Shown here: piece after piece, positions 34,833-44,405 of the stretch
Numbering within the stretch: the first letter of the stretch is position 1
Layout: each line of letters begins with the position of its first letter
Source: Burkholderia vietnamiensis LMG 10929
GTDB taxonomy: Bacteria > Pseudomonadota > Gammaproteobacteria > Burkholderiales > Burkholderiaceae
Direction of reading: 5' to 3'
NCBI RefSeq assembly: GCF_000959445.1
Contig: NZ_CP009631.1
Span: 2,232,001 to 2,296,000 of the forward strand
Length of the DNA: 64,000 nt
Notes under the pieces: model-generated
Database searches by the model: none
What the model was told of the DNA's origin: nothing
What the model saw: the letters and a program-made list of their open reading frames with translations, nothing else
Translations under genes and position numbers: made by a program

Positions 34833-35918
34833 ATGCCGAAATCGAAGCGCCACGAGCCGCAAGCCGAGTCTGAGAAGATCAGTCGTGCCACGCAAGCATC
34901 GGTGAAGCGAGCTGGCGCTTCGACGGACGACGAAGAAGACGTCGCGGAAACCGAAACCGGTCTCGACACGCGCGAGGCCGAAGCCGACGGCGACGACGAA
35001 CGCGAAGGCCGCGCGGAAGCCGCCCCCGACGTCGACGATTTCCGCGCATTGCTGCAGGCCGAGCTCACGGCCGACACGATCCAGCACTACCTGAACCGTA
35101 TCAGCGTCAAGCCGCTGCTGACCGTCGAGGAGGAGCAGCGCTATTCGCGTCTCGCGAAAGCGGGCGAATTCGACGCGCGGCAGGTGATGATCGAGCGCAA
35201 CCTGCGTCTCGTCGTCAGCATCGCAAAGGGCTATCTGAACCGCGGCGTGCCGCTGCTCGACCTGATCGAGGAGGGCAATCTCGGTCTGATGCACGCGATC
35301 GAGAAATTCGACCCGACGCGCGGCTTTCGCTTCTCGACCTACGCGACATGGTGGATTCGCCAGAGCATCGAGCGAGCGATCATGAATCAGGCGCGTACCG
35401 TGCGCCTGCCTGTGCACGTGATCCGCGAGCTGAACCAGGTGCTGCGCGCGAAGCGCCACCTCGAAAAGAACTCGATGTCGACGGGCGACGCGGCCGAACG
35501 CCGCGAAGCCAGCATCGACGACATCGCCTACCTCACCGGCAAGACCGCCGAGGAAGTCACCGACATTCTCGCGCTGAACGAGCACACCGCGTCGCTCGAC
35601 GCGCCGCTCGATCTCGATCCCGCGAGCAGCCTGCTCGATCTGCTGCCGGACGACCAGAGCCAGTCGCCCGACGCCGAAGTGCAGCACCGCGAGCTCGAGA
35701 CGCTCACGCGCGCGTGGCTGTCGCGGCTGTCCGACAAGCACCGGCACGTGATCGAACGCCGCTTCGGGCTGAATCACATCGAACCGGCCACGCTCGAGGA
35801 GCTGGCCGACGAGATGGGGCTCACGCGCGAGCGCGTGCGGCAGATCCAGCAGGAAGCGCTGGTGCGCCTGAAGCGGTTCTTTGCCTCCAACGGCGTGCGC
35901 AAGGACGCCGTTCTGTAA
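34833..35918 (+). CDS. rpoS: RNA polymerase sigma factor RpoS
   Basis: The 361-residue stationary-phase and general-stress sigma factor. Regions 1.2 to 4.2 are complete: DTIQHYLNRI, the core-binding NLRLVVSIAKGYLNRGVPLLDLIEEGNLGLMHAIEKFDP, the -10-binding FSTYATWWIRQSIERAI, and the region 4 helix-turn-helix (LTRERVRQIQQEALVRLKR). The first 65 or so residues are acidic and longer than in E. coli (330 aa total). It starts 11 bases after nlpD, and the exonuclease gene follows only 3 bases after its stop. Confidence 0.97.
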   Translation: MPKSKRHEPQAESEKISRATQASVKRAGASTDDEEDVAETETGLDTREAEADGDDEREGRAEAAPDVDDFRALLQAELTADTIQHYLNRISVKPLLTVEEEQRYSRLAKAGEFDARQVMIERNLRLVVSIAKGYLNRGVPLLDLIEEGNLGLMHAIEKFDPTRGFRFSTYATWWIRQSIERAIMNQARTVRLPVHVIRELNQVLRAKRHLEKNSMSTGDAAERREASIDDIAYLTGKTAEEVTDILALNEHTASLDAPLDLDPASSLLDLLPDDQSQSPDAEVQHRELETLTRAWLSRLSDKHRHVIERRFGLNHIEPATLEELADEMGLTRERVRQIQQEALVRLKRFFASNGVRKDAVL

Positions 35919-35921
35919 TCG

Positions 35922-36698
35922 ATGACTCCGATTCTCGTTTTTGACATCGAGACCATTCCCGATGTCGACGGCATTCGCCGTCTGGAAGACCTGCCCGCGA
36001 CGCTCGACGATGCGGCGGTGGCCGAGCATGCGTTCGCCGCCCGCCGTGAGAAGACCGGCAGCGATTTCTTGCCGCATCACTTGCAGCGCATCGCGGCGAT
36101 CTCCTGCGTGTTCCGCGACAACAACGGCTTTCGCGTGCGCTCGCTCGGCACGCCGCAGGACAACGAAGCCGCGCTGGTCCAGTCGTTCTACCGCGTGATC
36201 GAGAAATACACGCCGCAACTCGTGTCGTGGAACGGCGGCGGCTTCGATCTGCCGGTGTTGCACTACCGTGCGCTCGTGCACGGCATCCCGGCGACCCGCT
36301 ATTGGGATCTCGGCGAGGACGACCGAGAGTTCAAGTGGAACAACTACATCTCGCGCTATCACTCGCGGCACACCGATCTGATGGATGTGCTCGCGATGTA
36401 CCAGGCGCGCGCCAATGCGCCGCTCGACGCGCTGGCGAAGCTGTGCGGCTTTCCGGGCAAACTCGGAATGGACGGCAGCCAGGTGTGGCCGGCATTTCGG
36501 GATGGCCGGATCGACGAGATCCGCAACTACTGCGAAACCGACGTCGTCAACACGTATCTGCTGTACTGCCGCTTCCAGCTGATGCGCGGCGGGCTCACGC
36601 CGAACGAATACGCGGATGAAATCCTGCTCGTGAAGAACGCGCTCGCACAGGAACCCGCGGCGCACTGGGCCGAATACCTGGCCGGCTTCGACGCCTGA
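35922..36698 (+). CDS. DEDDy 3'-5' exonuclease (PolB-like)
   Basis: A 258-residue protein with a single ribonuclease-H-fold exonuclease domain. The DEDD residues are in place: DIE in FDIETIP (residues 7-9), VSWNGGGFDLPVL in the Exo II region, and YCETDVVNTY, which is the YxxxD Exo III motif of the DEDDy class. It belongs to the PolB-like predicted exonucleases, whose substrate is unknown. It starts 3 bases after rpoS, so it is probably co-expressed with that sigma factor. Confidence 0.9.
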   Translation: MTPILVFDIETIPDVDGIRRLEDLPATLDDAAVAEHAFAARREKTGSDFLPHHLQRIAAISCVFRDNNGFRVRSLGTPQDNEAALVQSFYRVIEKYTPQLVSWNGGGFDLPVLHYRALVHGIPATRYWDLGEDDREFKWNNYISRYHSRHTDLMDVLAMYQARANAPLDALAKLCGFPGKLGMDGSQVWPAFRDGRIDEIRNYCETDVVNTYLLYCRFQLMRGGLTPNEYADEILLVKNALAQEPAAHWAEYLAGFDA

Positions 36699-36737
36699 GC
36701 ACGGGCCGCCGACCGCGCGGCCGCACCGCGTTTGCCC

Positions 36738-37592
36738 TCAATCGAGTTCGAGCACGACCGGCTGATGATCCGACGCGCGCACGTCGCCGTCGATCTCGCA
36801 GCGCGTGATGCGCGGCAGCAGCGTCTCGGTCACGAACACGAAATCGCACGCGAGCGGCCCGTCCGACCATTGCACCGTGTCGTAGACGCCGGCCGTCGGC
36901 GGCGGCGTGCGGCCGGGATGGCGCGCGACCCACGCGTCGACGAACGACGGCGCATCGGCGATTGGCTCCAGCATGCGCCGGTACGCGTCGCTGTCGAACG
37001 CGCTGTTGAAGTCGCCGCAGACGATCGCGTCGCGCGGCTGCGCCGTCGCGCTGAACGGTCCCGTCGCGTTTTCGGCCGGCGCCGGGTGGTCGGCGTGCGC
37101 GCAGGCCTCGCGGTGGCGGGCGCGTAACGCATCGACCTGCGCGAGCCGCTGGCGCGCCGAATAGAACTCGAGGTGCGTCGTCACCACGCGCACGGGGGCC
37201 GACGGCGTCAGCAATTCGACCTCGAGCGCGACGCGCGGCATCGACGGCGCACCGGCGTCTGCCGGCCACGGCAGCAATTGCCGCAACACGCGCCCGACCG
37301 GCAGGCGCGTCGCGATTGCGTTGCCGAATTGCCGGCGCGGCGCGCCGGGCTCGAGCGCGGGCAGGTCGGCGCCGATCGCATCGACGATCGTATAGCCGGG
37401 CAGCAGCGCGGCGAGCTCCGCGAACTGGTCCGGTCCGGGCCCGCCGGGCAGTGCGCCGAAGCCACGCGTGACCTCCTGCAGACACAGCACGTCAAAGTCG
37501 CCGAGCCGGCGAGCGGCCGCGACGATGCGCGGCAGATCGACGACGCCGTCGGCATCGCGTCCCCATTGAATGTTCCAGTCGATCAATCGCAT
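36738..37592 (-). CDS. Endonuclease/exonuclease/phosphatase family protein
   Basis: A 284-residue protein of the EEP fold: N-terminal [18 protein letters not shown] with the metal-binding glutamate, [11 protein letters not shown] with the catalytic D and N, and the C-terminal ASDHQPV with the catalytic His-Asp pair. All core catalytic residues are present. Such enzymes cleave phosphodiesters in nucleic acids or phospholipids; no signal peptide is seen. The exact substrate is unknown. It is divergent from rlmD. Confidence 0.88.
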   Translation of the reverse strand: MRLIDWNIQWGRDADGVVDLPRIVAAARRLGDFDVLCLQEVTRGFGALPGGPGPDQFAELAALLPGYTIVDAIGADLPALEPGAPRRQFGNAIATRLPVGRVLRQLLPWPADAGAPSMPRVALEVELLTPSAPVRVVTTHLEFYSARQRLAQVDALRARHREACAHADHPAPAENATGPFSATAQPRDAIVCGDFNSAFDSDAYRRMLEPIADAPSFVDAWVARHPGRTPPPTAGVYDTVQWSDGPLACDFVFVTETLLPRITRCEIDGDVRASDHQPVVLELD

Positions 37593-37687
37593 GGTCGAGC
37601 TCCGAGTTCGATGGCGGCCGGCAGCGCCCGCGCCGCCCGCGGGCCGGGTCGTGTCCGTTGCGCCGGCGCCCGCGCCCGCGCCCGCGC

Positions 37688-37725
37688 GACGAAAGCGGGC
37701 GACGCGGGCTTTCGTCGTCTACAAT
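37688..37725. promoter_or_regulatory. Inverted repeat and -10 upstream of rlmD
   Basis: GACGAAAGC (37688-37696) and GCTTTCGTC (37708-37716) form a 9-bp perfect inverted repeat with an 11-base loop, ending 3 bases before a -10-like TACAAT (37720-37725). The dyad would lie over the -35 and spacer and could be an operator. A short CGCGCC-type tandem tract precedes it (about 37661-37687). Confidence 0.45.
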
Positions 37726-37759
37726 CTCGCCTTCTTCAACGTTTTGTCAGGAAAAGCTG

Positions 37760-39157
37760 GTGTCCGAAGCCGTCCCCACTTCTACGCGCAAATCGAAAAA
37801 TGCGCCCGTCCCGCCCGGGCCTGCCCCGGTGCTCGAGATCGAATCGCTCGACATGGAAGCGCGCGGTGTCGGCCGCACGGCGACCGAGGATGGCACGCCC
37901 GGCAAGGTGATCTTCGTCGAAGGCGCGCTGCCCGGCGAGCGCGTGACCTATTCGAGCTATCGCCGCAAGCCGAGCTACGAGCAGGCGACCGTCGTCGACA
38001 TTCTGCGCCCGAGCGTGATGCGCACGAAGCCGAAATGCGAATTTTTCGGCACCTGCGGCGGCTGTTCGATGCAGCACCTCGACATGCGCGCGCAGGTGGC
38101 GATCAAGCAGCGCGTGCTCGAGGACAACCTGTGGCATCTGTCGAAGCTGCGCGCCGAGGCGATGTACGCGCCGATCCACGGCCCGTCGTGGGGCTATCGC
38201 TACCGCGCGCGCCTGACCGTGCGCAACGTCGCGAAGAAGGGCGGCGTCCTGGTGGGCTTCCACGAAAAGAAGAGCAGCTACGTTGCCGACATGACGAGCT
38301 GCGAAGTGCTGCCGCCGCACGTGTCGGCGATGCTGGTGCCGCTGCGCCGGCTGGTCGAGGGCCTGTCGATCCGCGATCGGATGCCGCAGATCGAGCTGGC
38401 GGTCGGCTCGCAGGTGACCGCGCTGGTGTTGCGCGTCCTGGAGCCGATCAATGCCGACGACGAAGCGCTGCTGCGCGCGTTCGCGGACGAGCACAACGTG
38501 CAGTTCTGGCTGCAGCCGAAGGGCCCCGACACGGTCGCGCCGTTCTATCCGCTCGACGTGGCGCTCGACTACACGCTGCCGGAGTTCGGCATCCGCATGC
38601 CGTTCAAGCCGACCGACTTCACGCAGGTCAACCATCAGATCAATCGCGTGCTGGTCGGGCGTGCGCTGCGTCTGCTCGCGCCGTCGCGCGACGATCGCGT
38701 GCTCGACCTGTTCTGCGGGATCGGCAACTTCACGCTGCCGCTGGCGCGCCTGGCGCGCGAGGTGATGGGCATCGAGGGCAGCGAAACGCTGACGACGCGC
38801 GCGCTCGCGAATGCGCGCGAGAACGGCGTCGACGGCCATACGACGTTCGCGTGCCGGAACCTGTTCGAAGTGACGGGCGACGATCTGCGCGCGCTCGGCG
38901 CGTTCGACAAGTTCCTGATCGACCCGCCGCGCGAAGGCGCGCTCGCGGTGTCCAAGGCGCTCGCCGAGATCGCGCAGAGCGGTGAAGGCCCGCTGCCGAA
39001 GCGGATCGTCTACGTGTCGTGCAATCCGTCGACGCTTGCGCGCGACGCCGGGCTGCTCGTCCACGAGGCCGGTTATCGGCTCAAGGGCGCCGGCGTGGTC
39101 AACATGTTCCCGAATACGTCGCACGTTGAATCGATCGCGCTGTTCGAGCGCGCTTGA
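37760..39157 (+). CDS. rlmD: 23S rRNA (uracil-1939-C5)-methyltransferase RlmD
   Basis: A 465-residue enzyme that makes m5U at 23S rRNA position 1939. It has an N-terminal TRAM domain ([16 protein letters not shown]), iron-sulfur cysteines ([10 protein letters not shown]), the SAM motif [17 protein letters not shown] and the catalytic [11 protein letters not shown]. The start is the GTG at 37760, 8 bases after AGGAAAAG and 34 codons into a longer open frame whose beginning is simple repeat. It converges on the Bax-inhibitor gene at a shared terminator. Confidence 0.94.
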   Translation: MSEAVPTSTRKSKNAPVPPGPAPVLEIESLDMEARGVGRTATEDGTPGKVIFVEGALPGERVTYSSYRRKPSYEQATVVDILRPSVMRTKPKCEFFGTCGGCSMQHLDMRAQVAIKQRVLEDNLWHLSKLRAEAMYAPIHGPSWGYRYRARLTVRNVAKKGGVLVGFHEKKSSYVADMTSCEVLPPHVSAMLVPLRRLVEGLSIRDRMPQIELAVGSQVTALVLRVLEPINADDEALLRAFADEHNVQFWLQPKGPDTVAPFYPLDVALDYTLPEFGIRMPFKPTDFTQVNHQINRVLVGRALRLLAPSRDDRVLDLFCGIGNFTLPLARLAREVMGIEGSETLTTRALANARENGVDGHTTFACRNLFEVTGDDLRALGAFDKFLIDPPREGALAVSKALAEIAQSGEGPLPKRIVYVSCNPSTLARDAGLLVHEAGYRLKGAGVVNMFPNTSHVESIALFERA

Positions 39158-39173
39158 GCCGCGGTCGCGGACG

Positions 39174-39204
39174 AAAAAAAACCGGCCCGCGGGCCGGTTT
39201 TTTC
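39174..39204. terminator. Bidirectional terminator, rlmD / Bax-inhibitor gene
   Basis: The 18-base palindrome ACCGGCCCGCGGGCCGGT (39181-39198) is flanked by a run of seven A before and of six T after, so each strand has a stem with a T-tail. It sits between the two convergent genes. Confidence 0.9.
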
Positions 39205-39220
39205 ATGGGTGAAGCGAACG

Positions 39221-39919
39221 TCAGTTGCGGTTGCCGCCGAAGATGCCGAGCAGCGCGAGCAGGTTCGTGAACACGTTGTACAGGTCGAGGTAGATCGCGA
39301 GCGTGGCCGAGATGTAGTTCGTCTCGCCGCCGTTGACGACGCGCTGGACGTCGAACAGCATGTACGCGGAGAAGATCGCGATCGCGAGGACCGACACGGT
39401 CAGCATCAGCGCCGGCAATTGCAGGAAGATGTTCGCGACCGACGCCAGCAGGATCACGATGACGCCCATGAACAGCCATTTGCCGAGCCCGGAGAAGTCG
39501 CGTTTGCTGACCGTTGCGACCGTCGCCATCGCGGCGAAGATGATGCCGGTGCCGCCGAACGCCAGCATGATCAGCGACGGGCCGTTCGAAAAGCCGAGGA
39601 TGAAGCTGAGCAGGCGCGACAGCATCAGCCCCATGAAGAACGTGAAGCCGAGCAGCACGAATACGCCGGCGGCGCTGTTCTTGGTGCGCTCGATCGCGAA
39701 CATGAAGCCGAACGCGATCGCGAAGAACGCGAGCAGGCTCATCATCGGGCTGGTGGCGGCGAACAGCGAGAAGCCCGTCGCGACGCCGACCCACGCGCCG
39801 AGGACGGTCGGGATCATCGACAGCGCGAGCAGCCAGTACGTGTTCCGCAGCACGCGGTTGCGAACCTCCGCGGTGCTGACGGTGCCGCCGCGGCCGAAAT
39901 TGTACGGATAGTCGTTCAT
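39221..39919 (-). CDS. Bax inhibitor-1 (YccA/YbhL) family membrane protein
   Basis: A 232-residue inner-membrane protein with seven hydrophobic segments and the BI-1 signatures NTYWLLALSMIPTVLGAWVG and ISATLAIYLDLYNVFTNLL, ending in GIFGG. In E. coli, YccA of this family interacts with FtsH; BI-1 proteins are thought to pass ions. The ATG at 39919 has TAGGAGAAACC upstream. FtsH-regulating hflK and hflC also lie in this window, but at a distance. Confidence 0.92.
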   Translation of the reverse strand: MNDYPYNFGRGGTVSTAEVRNRVLRNTYWLLALSMIPTVLGAWVGVATGFSLFAATSPMMSLLAFFAIAFGFMFAIERTKNSAAGVFVLLGFTFFMGLMLSRLLSFILGFSNGPSLIMLAFGGTGIIFAAMATVATVSKRDFSGLGKWLFMGVIVILLASVANIFLQLPALMLTVSVLAIAIFSAYMLFDVQRVVNGGETNYISATLAIYLDLYNVFTNLLALLGIFGGNRN

Positions 39920-40114
39920 GGTTTCTCCTAACATTGAACGCACGGGCGTTCGGGGCCGGTTCGGCGCGCGCGGTGTGCGGCGCAGCAAACCGGAGCAGCT
40001 ATGGCTAAGATACGTTCCGCGCCGCTTGGTTTCAATGGCCGGGCAGCGCAAAAACACAGGGATTCCGAACCTTTCGCCGGTGTAAGGGTTCAATCGCAAT
40101 GATACACGGGATCG

Positions 40115-40123
40115 TGCTACAAT
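40115..40123 (+). promoter_or_regulatory. Extended -10 of ndk
   Basis: TGCTACAAT (hexamer 40118-40123) is an extended -10, about 47 bases before the ndk ATG; TTGGAG (40158-40163) is its ribosome-binding site. No good -35 is visible. Confidence 0.5.
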
Positions 40124-40169
40124 AGCGGATTCATTTGAACCTGTAACTTCTTAATTTTTTGGAGTTTTT

Positions 40170-40595
40170 ATGGCAATCGAGCGCACCCTGTCGATCATCA
40201 AGCCGGATGCGGTGGCAAAGAACGTGATCGGCCAGATCTACAGCCGTTTCGAAGGCGCCGGCCTGAAGATCGTCGCATCGCGCATGGCGCACCTGTCGCG
40301 TGCCGACGCAGAGAAGTTCTACGCAGTTCACGCAGCACGTCCGTTCTTCAAGGACCTCGTCGACTTCATGATCTCGGGTCCGGTGATGATCCAGGTTCTG
40401 GAAGGCGAAGGCGCGATCCTGAAGAACCGCGACCTGATGGGCGCGACGGATCCGAAGAAGGCGGAAAAGGGCACGATCCGCGCCGACTTCGCCGACAGCA
40501 TCGACGCGAACGCCGTGCACGGCTCGGACGCTGCTGAAACGGCAGCGGTCGAAATCGCGTTCTTCTTCCCGGAAATGAACGTCTACTCGCGTTAA
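40170..40595 (+). CDS. ndk: Nucleoside diphosphate kinase
   Basis: The 141-residue kinase that balances nucleoside triphosphates by phosphate transfer. The catalytic histidine is H117 in NAVHGSD; the N-terminus [15 protein letters not shown] is typical. It has its own promoter-like element and a strong ribosome-binding site and is first in a long run of housekeeping genes; rlmN follows after 55 bases. Confidence 0.98.
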
Positions 40596-40650
40596 GCGCT
40601 GGCTGGCAACGGTCAGGCAGGATTCGGCGCACGCGGCAAGGCAGCACATC

Positions 40651-41790
40651 ATGACGAGCGAAACTTCCGTCAATCTTCTCGACTTCGATGCCGAGGGTCT
40701 TGTCGCGTACTGCGGCAGCCTCGGCGAGAAGCCGTTCCGCGCCAAGCAGTTGCAGCGCTGGATCCATCAGTACAACGCCGGCGATTTCGACGGCATGACC
40801 GACCTCGCGAAGTCCCTGAGAGAAAAGCTCAAGGGCCGCGCGACGATCGGCATGCCCGAGATCGCCAGCGATCACGTTTCCGCCGACGGCACGCGCAAGT
40901 GGCTGATCGACGTCGGGAACGGCAACGCGGTCGAAACCGTGTTCATCCCGGAAGAGACGCGCGGCACGCTGTGCGTGTCGTCGCAGGCCGGGTGTGCGGT
41001 CAATTGCCGCTTCTGCTCGACGGGCAAGCAGGGCTTCTCGCGCAACCTGTCGACGGCCGAAATCATCGGCCAGCTGCGGATGGCCGAATTTGCGCTGCGT
41101 GCGTCGCTGGGCCGCGCGCCCGGACCGAACGGCAAGGCGGAACGGGTCGTCACGAACGTCGTGATGATGGGCATGGGCGAACCGCTGTTGAACTACAACG
41201 CGGTCGTGCCCGCGATGCGGCTGATGCTCGACGACAACGCCTATGGGCTGTCGCGCCGCCGCGTCACGCTGTCGACGTCCGGCGTGGTGCCGATGATGGA
41301 CCGCCTCGGCGCCGAATTGCCGGTCGCGCTCGCCGTGTCGCTGCACGCGCCGAACGATGCGCTGCGCGACGAGCTGGTGCCGCTCAACAAGAAGCATCCG
41401 CTGCGCGAACTGATGGCGGCGTGCCAGCGCTATCTGAAAGTCGCGCCGCGCGATTTCATCACTTTCGAATACTGCATGCTCGACGGCGTCAACGACACCG
41501 AAGCGCATGCGCGCGAATTGCTGGCCGTCACGCGTGACGTGCCGTGCAAATTCAATCTGATCCCGTTCAATCCGTTCCCGGAATCGGGCCTCATCCGCTC
41601 GAAGCCGGAGCAGATCAAGCGTTTTGCGCAGGTTCTGATCGACGCGGGTGTCGTCACGACCGTGCGCAAGACGCGCGGCGACGACATCGACGCCGCGTGC
41701 GGGCAGCTGGCCGGCGCCGTGAAGGATCGCACGCGCCTCGCCGAACGGACGGGCACAGCAGCAAAGATCATCGAAGTTCGGGCGGTTTGA
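40651..41790 (+). CDS. rlmN: Dual-specificity RNA methyltransferase RlmN
   Basis: A 379-residue radical SAM enzyme that methylates A2503 of 23S rRNA and A37 of some tRNAs. The CxxxCxxC cluster motif is CAVNCRFC; the GEPLLNY and [11 protein letters not shown] segments and the [11 protein letters not shown] region with its catalytic cysteine are present. Order ndk-rlmN-rodZ-ispG-hisS is the usual proteobacterial one. Confidence 0.97.
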   Translation: MTSETSVNLLDFDAEGLVAYCGSLGEKPFRAKQLQRWIHQYNAGDFDGMTDLAKSLREKLKGRATIGMPEIASDHVSADGTRKWLIDVGNGNAVETVFIPEETRGTLCVSSQAGCAVNCRFCSTGKQGFSRNLSTAEIIGQLRMAEFALRASLGRAPGPNGKAERVVTNVVMMGMGEPLLNYNAVVPAMRLMLDDNAYGLSRRRVTLSTSGVVPMMDRLGAELPVALAVSLHAPNDALRDELVPLNKKHPLRELMAACQRYLKVAPRDFITFEYCMLDGVNDTEAHARELLAVTRDVPCKFNLIPFNPFPESGLIRSKPEQIKRFAQVLIDAGVVTTVRKTRGDDIDAACGQLAGAVKDRTRLAERTGTAAKIIEVRAV

Positions 41791-41952
41791 CGGGGCCGCG
41801 CAAATGCGGATGCCCGAACTTTTTGGCGGTACAACACGCGAATAGCGATCGGTCGCGGCGCCTTGGCGCCGCGCATGGTATGGACGGTAGCGGGTGCCGG
41901 CCGGCAGGGGCCGGCGGCGCCCCAGTGAAGAAGAATCGACGCGAGGACAAGG

Positions 41953-42978
41953 ATGAGTGAGCCGCAGCCGACAAACGGCGCAGAGACGAATGCCGCGAAG
42001 CCGGCACCGGCGGGGCTGGAAACGCTGGCGGCCGTGGGCAGCCGGCTGGCGCAGCTACGGGAGGCGAAGGGCTGGACGGTCGACGACGTGTCGGCGCGGC
42101 TCAAGGTCGCTCCGCAGAAGCTGCGCGCGCTCGAGGCGGGCGACATCAGTCATCTGCCCGGCGTGACGTTCGCGCTCGGGGTCGTGCGCAGCTACGCGAA
42201 GATGCTCGGCGTCGATCCAGAGCCGTTCGCGCAGGCGCTGCGCCGCGAGCGCGGCGTGCCGGAAGTCGACCTGTCGATGCCCGCGTCGAGCGGCACGGAT
42301 CTGCCGCGTGGCCGCGTGTCGATCCCGCTCGGCAGCTCGTCCGGTCATCATCCGTGGCTGTGGGGCACCGCGATCGTCGTCGTGGCGGTGATCGCCGTGC
42401 TCATGTGGCACACTGGCGGCGATTCGGCGAGTTGGCTCGCCCGCTTCAAGGGCGCCGCCGCCGAGCATGCGCCGGCGGCGAGTGCAGTGGCGGCATCGGC
42501 CGCATCGGCCGCGGAAGAGCCCGCGGCGGGCAGTGCGTCGACGGCAGCAGGCAACGAGGTTGTGGCTGCTTCGGCCGTAGTCGCGCAGGCGTCGGCGTCG
42601 GCGCCGGTCGCGGCGTCCGTGGCTGCCCCGGCGGCTGCGGCCCCAGCATCGCCCGCATCGCAGCCGGCCGCCGCGAGCGCGGCAAGCACGGCAAATGCGG
42701 CCGAGCCAGCGAGCGTCGCGGTTGCCGCGGGCCAGTCGGTGGTCGAGCTGAAGGTCAAGCAGGACTGCTGGTTCAGCGTGCGCGACAAGAACGGCAAGGA
42801 GCTGTTCTCGGCGCTGGTGCGGGCCGGCGAGACGAAGCAGGTCGCAGGCGACGGCCCGTTCAAGGTCACGATCGGCAACAAGGCCGGTCTCGATGCGGTC
42901 GCGTTCGACGGAAAACCCGTCGATCCGGCAAAATATTCGGCAGCGCGGGGTAACGTGGCGCGGTTCACGTTGCCCTGA
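41953..42978 (+). CDS. rodZ: RodZ-like cytoskeletal HTH membrane protein
   Basis: A 341-residue bitopic protein: an N-terminal Cro/CI-type helix-turn-helix (LAQLREAKGWTVDDVSARLKVAPQKLRALEAGD), one transmembrane helix (WLWGTAIVVVAVIAVLMW, about 135-152), a periplasmic Ala/Ser-rich linker of about 95 residues, and a C-terminal DUF4115 domain (LKVKQDCWFSVRDKNGKELF). RodZ links MreB filaments to the wall-building machinery. The periplasmic linker is unusually rich in alanine. Confidence 0.92.
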   Translation: MSEPQPTNGAETNAAKPAPAGLETLAAVGSRLAQLREAKGWTVDDVSARLKVAPQKLRALEAGDISHLPGVTFALGVVRSYAKMLGVDPEPFAQALRRERGVPEVDLSMPASSGTDLPRGRVSIPLGSSSGHHPWLWGTAIVVVAVIAVLMWHTGGDSASWLARFKGAAAEHAPAASAVAASAASAAEEPAAGSASTAAGNEVVAASAVVAQASASAPVAASVAAPAAAAPASPASQPAAASAASTANAAEPASVAVAAGQSVVELKVKQDCWFSVRDKNGKELFSALVRAGETKQVAGDGPFKVTIGNKAGLDAVAFDGKPVDPAKYSAARGNVARFTLP

Positions 42979-43082
42979 CGCCAAGCGCCGTGACGAAGGC
43001 CCGTGCTGCACGGGCCGCGAGGGCACGGCGCTTTTTCAATTCATGCGCCGTCGCGGCGCATTCCGCGTAAATGGATCTATCG

Positions 43083-44381
43083 ATGCAATCCGAAGCTCAA
43101 TCCCCACGCAGCAGTCAGATTTGTTCAACCGAGCCGGTGTTCGGCGGCCACCAGCCGCGTCGCGTGTCGCATGCGGTGGATGTTCGTTGGGGCGGGCAGC
43201 TCGTGACGATCGGCGGCAATGCGCCGGTGCGCGTGCAGTCGATGACGAATACCGACACGGCCGATGCGATCGGCACCGCCATCCAGATCAAGGATCTCGC
43301 GAACGCCGGTTCCGAACTGGTGCGCATCACGGTGAACACGCCTGAGGCGGCCGCCGCGGTGCCGGCCATCCGCGAGCAGCTCGACCGCATGGGCGTGACG
43401 GTGCCGCTCGTCGGCGACTTCCACTACAACGGCCATCTGCTGCTGCGCGACTATCCGGGCTGCGCGGAGGCGCTGTCGAAGTACCGGATCAACCCGGGCA
43501 ACGTCGGCCAGGGCGCGAAGCGCGACACGCAGTTCGCGCAGATGATCGAAGCCGCGGCGAAGTACGACAAGCCGGTGCGGATCGGCGTGAACTGGGGCAG
43601 CCTCGATCAGGACCTGCTCGCGCGGATGATGGACGAGAACGCCGCGCGTTCGCAGCCGTGGGACGCGCAGAGCGTGATGTACGAGGCGCTGATCCAGTCG
43701 GCGATCGGCTCGGCCGAGCGCGCCGTCGAGCTGGGCCTCGGCCGCGACCGCATCGTGCTGTCGTGCAAGGTCAGCGGCGTGCAGGACCTGATCGCCGTGT
43801 ACCGCGAACTCGGCCGCCGTTGCGGCTTCGCGCTGCACCTGGGCCTGACCGAGGCCGGCATGGGCTCGAAGGGCATCGTCGCGTCGACTGCGGCGCTGGG
43901 CGTACTGCTGCAGGAAGGCATCGGCGACACGATCCGCATCTCGCTGACGCCGGAGCCGGGCGCACCGCGCACGGGCGAGGTGATCGTCGGCCAGGAAATC
44001 CTGCAGACGATGGGCCTGCGCTCGTTCGCGCCGATGGTGATCGCCTGCCCGGGTTGCGGCCGCACGACGAGCACGCTGTTCCAGGAGCTCGCGATGCAGA
44101 TCCAGACCTACCTGCGCGAGCAGATGCCGGTGTGGCGCAAGGAGTATCCGGGGGTCGAGAAGATGAACGTCGCGGTGATGGGCTGCATCGTCAACGGCCC
44201 GGGCGAGTCGAAGCACGCGAACATCGGCATCAGCCTGCCGGGCTCGGGCGAGAACCCGGCCGCACCCGTCTTCATCGACGGCGAGAAGGTCAAGACGCTG
44301 CGCGGCGAGCGGATCGCCGAGGAATTCCAGCAGATCGTCAGCGACTACGTCGCACGCAATTACGGCCGCAGCGCGGCCTGA
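43083..44381 (+). CDS. ispG: 4-hydroxy-3-methylbut-2-en-1-yl diphosphate synthase IspG
   Basis: A 432-residue enzyme of the MEP isoprenoid pathway that converts MEcPP to HMBPP using an iron-sulfur cluster. The cluster cysteines are in ACPGCGRT and GCIVNGPGE near the C-terminus; [11 protein letters not shown] near the N-terminus is conserved. The insert typical of proteobacterial IspG is present. The ATG at 43083 is preferred, but an in-frame ATG at 43071 would add 4 residues; neither has a strong ribosome-binding site. Confidence 0.96.
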   Translation: MQSEAQSPRSSQICSTEPVFGGHQPRRVSHAVDVRWGGQLVTIGGNAPVRVQSMTNTDTADAIGTAIQIKDLANAGSELVRITVNTPEAAAAVPAIREQLDRMGVTVPLVGDFHYNGHLLLRDYPGCAEALSKYRINPGNVGQGAKRDTQFAQMIEAAAKYDKPVRIGVNWGSLDQDLLARMMDENAARSQPWDAQSVMYEALIQSAIGSAERAVELGLGRDRIVLSCKVSGVQDLIAVYRELGRRCGFALHLGLTEAGMGSKGIVASTAALGVLLQEGIGDTIRISLTPEPGAPRTGEVIVGQEILQTMGLRSFAPMVIACPGCGRTTSTLFQELAMQIQTYLREQMPVWRKEYPGVEKMNVAVMGCIVNGPGESKHANIGISLPGSGENPAAPVFIDGEKVKTLRGERIAEEFQQIVSDYVARNYGRSAA

Positions 44382-44405
44382 ACCATTCGTCCATACACAC
44401 GAACG

